Assembly (NCBI GenBank): GCA_048594885.1
Contig: JBMDXB010000112.1
Span: 181,316-245,315 of the forward strand
Source of the DNA: JBMDXB01 sp048594885
GTDB lineage: Bacteria > Acidobacteriota > Vicinamibacteria > Vicinamibacterales > 2-12-FULL-66-21
Direction: 5' to 3'
DNA length: 64,000 nucleotides
This document shows positions 1 through 8,319 of the stretch, one piece after another (position 1 is the stretch's first letter; every line of letters begins with the position of its first letter). The notes below the pieces were generated by a model that was not told the DNA's origin, ran no database searches, and was given only the letters and a program-made list of their open reading frames with translations. The translations under genes and the position numbers were made by a program.

Positions 1-423
1 GACCGCTAGCGAAGCGACTGCGCCCTGCAGCGCATGTGGATGGACGTCTGGCATCTGCTCTGGCCGTGGCCCCTCCAGCAGAATGGCGGGGCGATGCGGA
101 CTTCGAGCAAGCGCGCCGGCTTGAGGAAACAGCCGGCCGTCGGCGATCGATATCGCAAAGTCTGCGTAGGTCTTCCTCTCGACGAGGAGTGTTGCGCGCC
201 GTTCGGAATCGTCAACGCGAAGCACACAGCGATCCGTCAACGTTTCGACCGTCAGCGTGCTGCTCAGCGGGCGCTCGACGCTTCCGTCGAGAACGGAGCC
301 CTGTTCCGCTGCGTCTGGAGGGGAAGGCCAAAGGTCCACGGTCTGGTGAAACAACCAACGAGCGTTGCAACATCGCTTCGGTACTTGCGCACCTCGGCAT
401 GACCTACCATCTACAACGAACGA
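1..423 (-). CDS. ERCC4-domain nuclease, C-terminus cut by window edge
   Basis: The minus-strand frame stays open from a TGA at 424-426 to the window edge and encodes the core of an ERCC4 (XPF-type) nuclease domain. The run LLVERKTYADFAISIADGRL contains the family's ERKxxxD metal-binding signature, followed by the usual FPQAGAL helix, a hydrophobic strand ending in LLEG, and an ALQGAVASL helix. The ERCC4 fold cleaves branched or flap DNA; small stand-alone bacterial versions are of unknown role. No ATG or GTG lies in the frame; the only candidate start is TTG at 354, without a convincing ribosome-binding site, so the gene may have lost its 5' end. Domain assignment is good, functionality uncertain. 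Confidence 0.6.
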
Positions 424-457
424 TCAACCAGGGTCCGTTGCCAGAACGGTTGGAATC

Positions 458-835
458 TCATCGATGTTGAAAGTGGGCTGAGAACCCGACCCACAAGACC
501 GCACCCTCCTCCGACCCTCCCCACAAACTGCGCTCGGCCCATGCGAGTTCACCTAACACCGCATCATCCTGTTCGTAGGCCTCAATCGGCGTCTTCGCAT
601 TCGTCGTCTTGAGCGCTTGTTCGAGGAGACGAATCTCCCGCGCAACACGGGTCACCAGGCGATCCAGGACTTTGACGTCGTAGACCGGTTCCTTGACGAT
701 CTCCTTGTCCGCCGAGGCACCGTAGAACCGCCGTTCGCGATGCGCATTATCATTACGCAGGGCCAGCAATTCTTCGTGACGCTTCTTCAGCGTCTTGAGC
801 CAGGCCAGGCCCTCGTTAATCGTGATCTGCGCCAT
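458..835 (-). CDS. Conserved small helical protein of unknown function
   Basis: A 125-residue, charged, mostly helical protein beginning MAQITINEGL. The ATG is chosen because AAGGAAGG lies just upstream at good spacing; a longer in-frame start would add an arginine-rich stretch that looks non-coding. Residues 10-90 have the heptad-like spacing of a coiled coil (LKTLKKRHEELLALRN, later VAREIRLLEQALK). There is no signal peptide or membrane segment. It lies directly upstream of, and on the same strand as, the truncated ERCC4 nuclease, so the two could be co-transcribed. I do not recognise the family and assign no function. Confidence 0.6.
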   Translation of the reverse strand: MAQITINEGLAWLKTLKKRHEELLALRNDNAHRERRFYGASADKEIVKEPVYDVKVLDRLVTRVAREIRLLEQALKTTNAKTPIEAYEQDDAVLGELAWAERSLWGGSEEGAVLWVGFSAHFQHR

Positions 836-1975
836 TGCTTGACCTTCCTTCACTCGACGACGACGATGGCATCGTCGTCGAAGGGTTGTCAAGCGTTGCG
901 GCGCGCGTAGATTCGTTTTCGAATACGAGCGTCGTTGTCAGGTCCGGTCCGAACAGTTCCAGCACGAGTTGCGGTCTGGATCCGCGTAGCGCCGCGCAGA
1001 GGCGATCGTGCAGTTGCTGAAACGGCACCGCGCATATTCGGCACGCGTAAGGACCAAGAGTGGCGAGTCGTACTGTTAATTCGGACGCGATTAGAATTGC
1101 ACAACCGGCCGTATCGTGCAGGCCGCCGGCGGGCGCTCGTGGTCTCGACAGCATCAGCCGCCGCCGCATGAGTGTGAGACCGACCCTCGTCTGAAGGGAT
1201 TGGCTCGGTCTCCCGAGGCTCGCCGCGCGCAGATCCCAGCGCCTGCGGCGACGTGACCGACCGCTCTGAGGTGTCGGTCTCCGCCTCGCCGAACGGCGAC
1301 ACCTCGCTCGCGCCGTCGCCGGCCGCACCAACGTGAAGCTGTCGTCTTCCACCCACTCGCGCAGCAGAATCGTGCTCTCATTCGCGGCGCCGCGTCGTAC
1401 CTGATCCCCACGATGCCAGCCGCGAGTGCCATTGGCTCGCCGCACTGGACGATTTCCGCAACTGGCTCATCCGCGAAGCCGCCTAAACCGGCCTTGTTTC
1501 GATAGATTCGCCTTGACAACATCAGCCGCTGGATACTCGCGCAGATGTGTCACGTTGAAACGTTGAAACTTTGTAGCTTCTTTCGGTAGTCGAAATTCGC
1601 GGATATCGGGTTGCCTTGCCCGTAACGTAGCCGATCTGGTGTCAATGATACCCACTCGCATCCTTGTTTGCCTCGCCTCCATCGCTGCCAGCATCGTTGG
1701 AGTTCGACAGCCACGAATCGCGGGGCGGTCTCGCTTGGCCTCGGGTCTGAGCGCTGTAAGGGAGCGATTGCCTTTCTGTTCGGTCCGATACTCAAGACGG
1801 TGGATTTTCAGTCCCGTGTTGATCCCGATGGCATTTTGGCGAAGGACAACCGTGCCCATGCCGCAGGCGAGGACGGAATCGTGGTGGAGATCTACCGGCA
1901 AACAGCGGCAATAGCGACGCTGGCAAGGGGCGGAGTCCTCGATACGGACATGAATCGCCCGCTCGCCCGGCGGGC
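836..1975. other. 1.1 kb with no convincing intact gene
   Basis: No frame has both a credible start and consistent coding character. On the minus strand short protein-like stretches occur in different frames: LLREWVEDDSFTLV near 1340-1380, an acidic Ser/Thr-rich stretch near 1180-1330, and LHDRLCAALRGSRPQLVLEL near 960-1020. This is the pattern expected of a gene broken by several indels. 1460-1975 is less GC-rich at third positions and shows nothing recognisable. It may be decaying mobile DNA, but no transposase or terminal repeat was found. Confidence 0.4.
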
Positions 1976-2701
1976 CTACCGCGGTCCGGCCGAGGGCTCT
2001 TTCTCCTGGAGCAAGCCGAGCGCCCTGGCGTCGATCGCGATCTGGACCGGCTCGCTCCCCTTCCACGCACCGATATGAACGTGCGGAAACCATCCGAACC
2101 CGTTGTTCCCAATCCGCGCGACCGTCTGACCCGCAACGATTCTCTGGCGGGCCTCAACCCGTGGTCCTGCAACGTGGCCGTAGACCACTCGCATGCCGTC
2201 GGCCCTGCGGAACACGATGGAGCTGGCTCGACCCTCGCCGCGTGCTCCGGGCCTGTTGGTCACAGGGTTGAGGGAAACCTCCTCGACGACGCCATCGAAC
2301 GGCGCGAAGAGCGGCGCGCCCCACGCGTACCAGTCCTCATTGGCTGCGCCGTCCCGACCATAGGCGCGCGGGAACTGGCTGGTCTGCCCGGCGTCGAAGC
2401 GGATCATCATGCAGTCCATGCCTGCGGCATCGCCCAGGATCACGGGATCTCCCTTGTGCACGGCGTGCTGCTGGCAGGTGAGCGTTTCGCGCAGGCGAAA
2501 CCGATCGCTCGAGGGCGGGTGGATCGCCACGGTTGAGATCGTCTCCGGCAGCACGCCTTCACTGAACGCGCCCTTTTCAGTTACCGCCTGCGAGTGACCG
2601 GGAGTCGGTTGCGCAGAGACGACGATCAGCGCGAGAGGCAACCACCACACCCGGCGTGCCGGAGGCGTACGGTGGCCGGAACTACAAGGCTGGTCGTCCA
2701 T
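1976..2701 (-). CDS. Exported M23-family (LytM-like) peptidase homologue
   Basis: A 241-residue protein with a hydrophobic N-terminal segment (about residues 18-32) and an AHSQA-like cleavage region, so probably exported. Residues 125-215 follow the M23 beta-sheet metallopeptidase pattern: GAPLFAPFDGVVEEV, then VVYGHVAG (catalytic-type His176), then GNNGFGWFPHVHIG with the HxH metal pair His207/His209. These enzymes cut glycine-containing peptide bridges in peptidoglycan. The first zinc ligand, normally a His a few residues before an Asp, is not evident: Asp123 is plausible but no His precedes it. The ATG is set by AAAGGAG seven bases upstream. It may be a non-catalytic wall-binding member or an outlier enzyme. 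Confidence 0.7.
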   Translation of the reverse strand: MDDQPCSSGHRTPPARRVWWLPLALIVVSAQPTPGHSQAVTEKGAFSEGVLPETISTVAIHPPSSDRFRLRETLTCQQHAVHKGDPVILGDAAGMDCMMIRFDAGQTSQFPRAYGRDGAANEDWYAWGAPLFAPFDGVVEEVSLNPVTNRPGARGEGRASSIVFRRADGMRVVYGHVAGPRVEARQRIVAGQTVARIGNNGFGWFPHVHIGAWKGSEPVQIAIDARALGLLQEKEPSAGPR

Positions 2702-3051
2702 CGACACTCCTTTCGGGACAGCGGCCGGACCGGTCACGGCGCAACCGGGCCACGGCAACATCAATACGACGCTCAGGGGCGTCAGATGGTCGGATGCCCC
2801 CTGTCGGAGACCTTCGAGCACAAGGACTGCCGGGGCGGGTGCGCCGTCGAAGATCGAAACTCCGTCAGGAATCTGAGAAGCTCCGTGAGCAAACGGTCGC
2901 GCCCGCTTCGGCCCTGTCGAGGTGTGTTCCACTGACCAGCGATTTGCAGTTTCGAAATCTTCACGCTAAGCGCGTCTTAGGCGCGAGTGCCATGTCAGGA
3001 GGTCGTTGTCGCCCCGCCATCTACCCAGCGAGTTCGTCGAATGGCCATGGG
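2702..3051. other. Intergenic region without recognisable gene
   Basis: Between the start of the M23 homologue and the end of the arginase-fold gene, both on the minus strand. It should carry the M23 promoter, but no clear -35/-10 pair stands out. No repeat, RNA motif or supportable small frame was seen. Confidence 0.4.
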
Positions 3052-3933
3052 TTACTGGCTCCTGAACGGCCGGCCAATGCTCCGCGCCGCCGCCACCGCG
3101 ACCAGTGCCTGGGCGATACGCATGGCGGCCGCCCGAACTTCACCACGTGTGTCGATGCAAGGATCGTATGCCGTCAGCGCCGCTGCCTCGATTCGCAGCG
3201 CCCTCCCCGCGGCCGCGATCCCTTCCAGCAGGCTGTCGAGCGTGACTCCGTCTCGCACGGCGAATGGGTTCGCACAGCCCTCGCGCGGATCGAGCACGTC
3301 CAGATCCACGTGCACGTAGGCACGCTCCGACGCGGAACTGACGGAAGCGAGGACATGACCCAGCGCGCCGGGCACGTCGCACGCAGCGACCGTGAGCATC
3401 TTAGAGCGCGCGAGTGCCTCCGATTCGAGCGCATCCACGTCGCGAGCGCCTGCAAGGCAGATCGCCGACTCGGGGACGGGCGTGAAGCCCGGCACCGTGC
3501 GCGTCAGCTCGCGCCAGCAGCGCCCCGTGAGCGTGGCGAGTGCCATGCCGTCCAGGAACCCGCTTGTCGTCGTCTCGGGAGTATTGAAATCGCCGTGTGC
3601 ATCGAACCAGAGAACCGCCGTGCCTCTCCCGCCGCCGAGGCCCGCGACCGTCCCGATGGCCGTGTTGCAGTTGCCCGCGAGCACCAGCGGGAACCGGCGC
3701 GCGCCGCAGGCAGTTCGCACGGCGTCGGCGAGACCGGCCATCAACCCAAATGCGATCGCGATCTCGCCTCGCAAGGCATTTCGCGGCTCGACGATCGTAC
3801 TCGCGACGACGGGGTGACCGAGCCGTGCCAGCGCGGCTTCGAGTCCACCCGCGATGAGATGCGTGGGGCCGGCGCCCATCCCCGAATCACGGCGCCCGGA
3901 GTCGTAAGGAACGGTAATCAGCTCAACTTCCAC
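3052..3933 (-). CDS. Arginase/agmatinase-family hydrolase
   Basis: A 293-residue cytosolic protein with the ureohydrolase fold. Two manganese-binding motifs are clear: DAHGDFN (Asp111, His113, Asp115) and HVDLDVLDP (Asp210, Asp212). Enzymes of this family hydrolyse guanidino or formimino groups (arginine, agmatine, guanidinobutyrate, formiminoglutamate). The first family motif, usually GGDH with a metal-binding His, reads AGNCN here (residues 86-90), so one canonical ligand is replaced; some divergent members share this. The substrate cannot be read from sequence. It stands alone, with no arginine-catabolic neighbours, and the start at MEVELITVPYD fits the usual N-terminal strand. Confidence 0.85.
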   Translation of the reverse strand: MEVELITVPYDSGRRDSGMGAGPTHLIAGGLEAALARLGHPVVASTIVEPRNALRGEIAIAFGLMAGLADAVRTACGARRFPLVLAGNCNTAIGTVAGLGGGRGTAVLWFDAHGDFNTPETTTSGFLDGMALATLTGRCWRELTRTVPGFTPVPESAICLAGARDVDALESEALARSKMLTVAACDVPGALGHVLASVSSASERAYVHVDLDVLDPREGCANPFAVRDGVTLDSLLEGIAAAGRALRIEAAALTAYDPCIDTRGEVRAAAMRIAQALVAVAAARSIGRPFRSQ

Positions 3934-4073
3934 GGGATGCTCGAGACCAAGATTCGTACAGCGGACCCTCGTCCGAGCTTATCAGGAATCTCACGGAGGA
4001 CCAGGCAACTCCGACGGGCGCGAGACAGATCGGGGCGGGCATCGAAGAAGACGCTCGAGGCGAGGCGAGAAGG

Positions 4074-4979
4074 TCAGGCGGAACTGTTCGAAACGTTCGA
4101 TCCGGAGCGCTTCTCTGCATAGCTGATTCGCTCGACTTCCGAAACTGGAAGATCACGGCCGGTCGGTTCGACGTACTTCGACGCAAGTTCGCTACCGACC
4201 TGCTCACACTCGACCCACCCGTAGTCCTTGAGAAGCGTACCCACAGCCGCAGGTGGAATTCCGAAGTGCCACACCCGATACCCAAGCACGAATTGCTGAT
4301 AGATCTTCTCGGCGCCGAAGAAGTTCGTTCCGTCGAGAAAGTCTTTGCGCACGAATGTGAAGACAAGGCGGCTTCGTTCGGCTGCCGTCGAGAGAAACGC
4401 GAGCGTCCTGCGGACGCCGGCCTCCGTCAGATACTGCGTCACGGCCTCCCAGACGAACATGGCCGGTCGCTGAATGCGGAACCCGCGTGCCGCAAGGCTC
4501 TCTCCGAGATCATCGGTCTCGAAATCAATTGGGACGAGGGTGACGTGCTCAGGCACGCGACCGTACAGAGCTTCCAACCGTGCGCGCTTGTAGGCGACAT
4601 TCGCCGGCAGATCGATTTCGTAAGTATGGGTGCCCGTCGGCGCGATGAGTCGGTAGGCTCGCGTATCCAGCCCCGCGCCGAGGATGACGACGGCGTCGAC
4701 ACCAGCCTCAGTGGCCTGTACGACCTTTTCGTCGATATATCGTTTTCGACACCCCATGCCCGCCCACACGCCAGGCGCCCTTTTCTCAGTCGTGCGGATG
4801 AGGAGGTCGCGAATGGACTGCCAGCGACATGCGCGGACGATGAGCCGCAAACCGGGCGGAAGGAACCTGCAAGCCAGTTCGTCGTCAATCAGGCGGCGCC
4901 CACGAGGAACGTGCTGTTCGCAGGCGACAATCACCATCGGACCGAAAGCGGTCTGCGCGGCCGGCGGGCGCTTCGCCAT
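4074..4979 (-). CDS. Class I SAM-dependent methyltransferase, LCM/TIGR00027 type
   Basis: About 300 residues, matching the leucine-carboxyl-methyltransferase-like family (Ppm1/Tcmp). The SAM-binding motif is ILGAGLDTRAYRL near residues 97-110, followed by the acidic motif YEIDLPA and the family's ITQYL-type helix (here VWEAVTQYLTE). Members methylate carboxyl or hydroxyl groups of small molecules, often with unknown substrate. ATG at 4979 is preferred, with AGGAGAGG upstream; a GTG two codons earlier is also possible. There is no signal peptide. It is flanked downstream by the arginase-fold gene on the same strand, but a 140-bp gap argues against tight coupling. Confidence 0.85.
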   Translation of the reverse strand: MAKRPPAAQTAFGPMVIVACEQHVPRGRRLIDDELACRFLPPGLRLIVRACRWQSIRDLLIRTTEKRAPGVWAGMGCRKRYIDEKVVQATEAGVDAVVILGAGLDTRAYRLIAPTGTHTYEIDLPANVAYKRARLEALYGRVPEHVTLVPIDFETDDLGESLAARGFRIQRPAMFVWEAVTQYLTEAGVRRTLAFLSTAAERSRLVFTFVRKDFLDGTNFFGAEKIYQQFVLGYRVWHFGIPPAAVGTLLKDYGWVECEQVGSELASKYVEPTGRDLPVSEVERISYAEKRSGSNVSNSSA

Positions 4980-5128
4980 GCTCACCTCTCCTGCCGATCA
5001 CCGATGGATGGCGGGGGCGGTGCGTCGGCGAAGACCTTCTGCATCCAGGTGAACATGTCGTGTGCGGCGCGGATTCGCGCCGCGCGTTTCACCGACGGGC
5101 CAACCAGCGCCAGCCCCTCGCGGGTGGT

Positions 5129-5692
5129 CCATGCGGCAATACGTATGTTCGCGAGGAGGAGCTAGTTCGGCAGTTCGGCGAGATTCTGAAGCAAATCCGC
5201 ATCCCACACGAACTCGCCGGGAAGCTCGCGACAGTACTTCGGGAGAGCCAGACCGACAAGGAGAAGTCTGTCCGCACATCCATGCTCCGGCTACAGCAAC
5301 AACAGATATTGCTGCGCTCCAAGCTCGATCGTGTGTACGAGGACCGTCTGAGCGACGTGATCTCAGACGAACTGTGGACCACGAAGTCGGCGGAGCTACA
5401 GGAGGAACTTCGGAGAGTGCGAACCGAGATGGAGCGTCACGAAGGCGCGAGCCAGGCGTACGAGACGGCGGGGCTCAAGATTCTAGAACTCGCGCAAAGT
5501 GCCTATTCGTCGTATGTTACGAAAGATTCGCGCGAACAGGCGCGTCTCGTGAAAACAGTTGTATCGAACTCCACGTTCGATCGCGGAAGTCTTTCGCCGA
5601 CTTACATTAAGCCGTTCGACGTACTGGCGAATCGTGGAAAAACTGGAGATTGGCTCCTCGGGCTGGACTCGAACCAGCAACCCTCCGGTTAA
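5129..5692 (+). pseudogene. C-terminal remnant of a large serine recombinase
   Basis: The frame from about PCGNTYVREEEL onward matches the C-terminal half of large serine recombinases: the end of the zinc ribbon, the long coiled coil (SMLRLQQQQILLRSKLDRV, YEDRLSDVISDELW), and the closing LEL-AQSAYSSY, LVKTVVSNSTFDRG and SPTYIKPFD motifs. The N-terminal resolvase domain with the catalytic Ser and Arg residues and the DNA-binding recombinase domain are absent; upstream sequence in this frame is unrelated. The last dozen residues (GLDSNQQPSG) are the antisense of the tRNA-Asn gene, so the frame runs into the tRNA. This looks like the stub left after an integrated element was lost. Confidence 0.8.
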
Positions 5693-5725
5693 CAGCCGGA
5701 TGCTCTGCCATTGAGCTACCGAGGA
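5651..5725 (-). tRNA. tRNA-Asn (anticodon GUU)
   Basis: Read on the minus strand the sequence folds as a standard tRNA. The acceptor stem TCCTCGG pairs with CCGAGGA, the D arm is present, the anticodon loop CTGTTAA has anticodon GTT, the T loop is GGTTCGAGTCC, and CCA is encoded at the 3' end. The 3' end abuts, and is overlapped by, the recombinase remnant on the opposite strand, a common location for integrated elements. Confidence 0.97.
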
Positions 5726-5848
5726 TCAGCAGCGCGGCCGCGCTACGGGAAGAAAGGGTAGTTTACCCCGCCGACGGCGCGGCCGCAAATCGAATGCTGC
5801 CTGCGGCACCTGAGTCTCAGCGACACAGTCGGGCAATCACGACCGATC

Positions 5849-5954
5849 GCAATCCTCAATCGCCAATCCATTCACCAATCGCCAATCCCAATCCCCAATC
5901 GACAATCCGCAATCCCAATCCGCAATCGACGACCGGCAATCCGCAATCGATCTA
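5849..5954. repeat. Heptamer array, xxCAATC type
   Basis: About fifteen copies of a 6-7 base unit of the form (CG/CC/GA)CAATC, with two irregular spacers. The array ends within the stop codon of the OsmC-family gene (TAG on the minus strand). It resembles short tandemly repeated heptanucleotides known from cyanobacterial genomes. No spacer/repeat alternation as in CRISPR. Confidence 0.85.
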
Positions 5955-6392
5955 GCGTGCCTCCGCTTCGACGTCGACCTGCATCGTGCCGCGCAACGCG
6001 TTGGAGATCGGGCACTTGCCTTCCGCCTCGCGCGCGACCTCGGCGAACTGGCCCGCCTCGAGCCCCTTCAGCCCCTCGGCAACGACCTTCAACTTCGACG
6101 TCGTCAGCTTGATGCCGGCCTCCCCCTTGTCCGCCGTGACGGTGGCCGTGACCACGGTCCGCGCGGCGCTGGCGTTCTTGCGGCCGAGCGTGGCGTTGAG
6201 CGCCATCGCGTAGCACGCCGCGTGCGACGCCGCCATCAACTCCTCCGGGCTCGTGTGCCCCTCCGGCTCGCCGATGCGTGCCGGGAACGTCACCGGGAGA
6301 TTGAACGCGCCGGTGCCCGCCTTCGCCGTGCCCTTGCCCTCCATGATCGGCCCAGACCAGTCAACCGTCACACTTCGAGAGAATGTCGCCAT
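5952..6392 (-). CDS. OsmC-family peroxiredoxin
   Basis: A 146-residue cytosolic thiol peroxidase of the OsmC/Ohr superfamily, which reduces organic hydroperoxides. Both catalytic cysteines are visible: the one in SHAACYAMAL (about residue 61) and the second in GKCPISNAL (about residue 128). The N-terminal pattern of a short beta strand followed by GxGxxN-like turns is typical of OsmC rather than Ohr. It is monocistronic as far as can be seen, and its 3' end coincides with a heptamer array. Confidence 0.93.
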   Translation of the reverse strand: MATFSRSVTVDWSGPIMEGKGTAKAGTGAFNLPVTFPARIGEPEGHTSPEELMAASHAACYAMALNATLGRKNASAARTVVTATVTADKGEAGIKLTTSKLKVVAEGLKGLEAGQFAEVAREAEGKCPISNALRGTMQVDVEAEAR

Positions 6393-6504
6393 GCTGTGTC
6401 TCCTGTCTCACGCGTTCGCTTCCGCTGAAGCGAAAGTCTCATCAAGATCTCTCTCTCGAGCACCCCGGACCACTCGGCCCACTCGGCCCCTCGGACTACT
6501 CGGA

Positions 6505-7101
6505 CTACTTCTTCTTGCCCGTGAATCCCAGCTGCACGAGCAGTCCCACGAACCCGAGCACGAGCGCCGCCACGAAATCCCAGCGCGTCGTCGGAATCGG
6601 ATCGAGCGGATACACGCCGAACACCGTGCGCACCGCATTCTCCGCGGCCCAGCGATCGCCGAGCAGCGCCGACGCGCCGACGACGGCCGTCTGCGCGCCG
6701 CCGAACGCGGTCGCGACGATAATGACGTAGCGCTGCAACGCCAGTGCCGCGAGCGCGCCGGCGATCGCCAGCACGATGACGACGGCGACGTGCGGCTCCG
6801 ATCCCATGCTCGCCCAGATCGCGTTGGCGAGGAGCGCGCCGACGCCCGCGCCGATCAGCGCGACACCGACGAAATACGCGGCAATGAGGATGAGGGCGCC
6901 GATGATGCCGCCGACGAGCGCGGCGATCGCCATCATCAGCGTCTGCTCGGCGCCGAACGGCGACGCCGCGATCAGCGCGCCGAGCACGAACCCGGCGATG
7001 CCCAGGACGATGCGGAAGAAACGATAGCCGGCGAAGCAGGCGATGAGGCCCCCGACGAGCAGCACGATGGCTGCCGGCATCTGGAAAGATACAGGGAGCA
7101 T
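6505..7101 (-). CDS. DUF4203-like multi-pass membrane protein
   Basis: A 198-residue hydrophobic protein with about seven predicted membrane helices. Alternating Gly/Ala-rich helices (GAGVGALLANAIW) match the DUF4203/TM7SF3-like family. A short basic C-terminus (TGKKK) is consistent with a cytoplasmic end. Function is unknown for the family. It is divergent from the flippase-like gene, with only 25 bp between the start codons, so the two promoters must overlap. Confidence 0.8.
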   Translation of the reverse strand: MLPVSFQMPAAIVLLVGGLIACFAGYRFFRIVLGIAGFVLGALIAASPFGAEQTLMMAIAALVGGIIGALILIAAYFVGVALIGAGVGALLANAIWASMGSEPHVAVVIVLAIAGALAALALQRYVIIVATAFGGAQTAVVGASALLGDRWAAENAVRTVFGVYPLDPIPTTRWDFVAALVLGFVGLLVQLGFTGKKK

Positions 7102-7114
7102 AGCCCGCCGATTA

Positions 7115-7120
7115 TATGAT
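7115..7120 (+). promoter_or_regulatory. -10 box TATGAT for the flippase-like gene
   Basis: TATGAT ends six bases before the GTG start codon at 7127, so transcription would begin at or next to the start codon. This suggests a leaderless mRNA. No good -35 element is visible at 17 bp. Confidence 0.4.
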
Positions 7121-7126
7121 GGCGGC

Positions 7127-8167
7127 GTGCCCGCGATCTCGGCGCGCCGTTACCAGACGGCGTTTGGCCTCGTCACGACGTCGATCGGCATCGCGCTGCT
7201 GCTCTGGCTGGTGCGCTACTACGGCCCGAACGAGATCTGGCAGGGGTTCCGCCAGATCGGCTGGGGTCTCGCGCTCATCGTCGCGCTCGGCGGCATCCGC
7301 TTCGCGACGCGCGCGATCGGCTGGTGCCTCTCGGTCGAGCCGCCGGCGCGCCTGCGATTCTCGGACGCCTTCGCGGCGGTGCTCGCCGGCGACGCGATCG
7401 GCAACCTGACGCCGCTCGGCCCGATCGTCGGCGAGCCGGCGAAGGCGGCGTTCGTCCGCAACCGCACGAACCTCGCGGCAGCGGTGACGGCGCTGGCCAT
7501 CGAAAATCTCGTCTACACGCTGTCGGTCGCCGCCCTGATCGCCGCGGCGACGATCGCGCTCCTCTTCACCTTCGAGCTGCCAGCGGCGCTGCGGGAGCGA
7601 AGCGAGATCGGGCTGGCCGTGGTGATCGCCGTCATTGCCGTCGGGCTGTTCGTTTTCTGGCGACGATCCGCCGTCATCAGCCGGATGTTCGGCATCCTGG
7701 CCCGGCCCGCGGCCGGCTCGGCCGCAGGCACGGGCGTCGAGCGGCTCCAGCAACTGGAACAGCAGATCTATTCGTTCGCCTCGAGGCACCGAAATGTGGT
7801 CGTTCCGCTCGCCGCCACCGAAGTCGCGTTTCATGCCCTCGGCGTGGTGGAGGTGTACATCACCCTCTGGATGCTGCTCGGCCACCCGGCGCCGCTCCTC
7901 ACGGCTTTCGTGTTCGAAGGCGCAAACCGCCTGATTACGGTGATATTCAAGTTCGTGCCGCTCCGCTTCGGCGTGGACGAGTGGGGCACCGCAGGCCTGG
8001 CGCCGTACGTCCAGATCGACCCCGTCGTCGGCACGACCCTCGCGATTGCCCGCAAGGCCCGCATGGCGATCTGGGCGCTGGCGGGCATCGCACTGCTCGT
8101 GCGCGAGGGGCTCAGCACCCGCCGGATCCTCGAAGACGCTCAGCTCACGGCCGGATCCAAACCCTGA
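7127..8167 (+). CDS. Lysylphosphatidylglycerol synthase-TM / flippase-like membrane protein
   Basis: About 346 residues with seven or eight membrane helices, matching the LPG_synthase_TM (UPF0104) family, the flippase half of MprF-type proteins. Family hallmarks are the short LTPLGPIVGEPAKAAF segment (about residues 90-107) and the late FKFVPLRFGVDEWG segment. The GTG start is chosen because an in-frame ATG farther upstream would overlap the divergent neighbour. It is the first gene of a same-strand cluster with a nucleotidyltransferase and a CDP-alcohol phosphatidyltransferase fusion whose own N-terminus has the same fold, so a role in moving or making a polar lipid is likely. Substrate unknown. 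Confidence 0.85.
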   Translation: MPAISARRYQTAFGLVTTSIGIALLLWLVRYYGPNEIWQGFRQIGWGLALIVALGGIRFATRAIGWCLSVEPPARLRFSDAFAAVLAGDAIGNLTPLGPIVGEPAKAAFVRNRTNLAAAVTALAIENLVYTLSVAALIAAATIALLFTFELPAALRERSEIGLAVVIAVIAVGLFVFWRRSAVISRMFGILARPAAGSAAGTGVERLQQLEQQIYSFASRHRNVVVPLAATEVAFHALGVVEVYITLWMLLGHPAPLLTAFVFEGANRLITVIFKFVPLRFGVDEWGTAGLAPYVQIDPVVGTTLAIARKARMAIWALAGIALLVREGLSTRRILEDAQLTAGSKP

Positions 8168-8319
8168 CCAGCGGCCGGCAGGTTGCATACATTCGGATGG
8201 CTGAGCCAGCCGCCGACGGAATTGCGCCTTGCACTGCAACTGCAATCGGACGCTCGCGAATGCGCACGCTCTGAAACCTCACGCATTTTGCCGGCGTCGA
8301 AGAGTGACATGAGGTTCAG

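Noticed and set aside
1467..2093. 208-codon minus-strand frame overlapping the M23 3' end
   Set aside because: It overlaps the M23 gene in another frame, has no motif and poor third-position GC pattern.
2656..4122. 488-codon plus-strand open frame
   Set aside because: It is antisense to the M23 and arginase-fold genes, which have clear motifs; its amino acid makeup (Arg-rich, no motif) is what high-GC antisense gives.
5650..5955. Short plus-strand frame beginning MAPRAGLEPATLRL
   Set aside because: It is the tRNA-Asn antisense followed by the CAATC heptamers; a known artefact of reading tRNA genes as protein.
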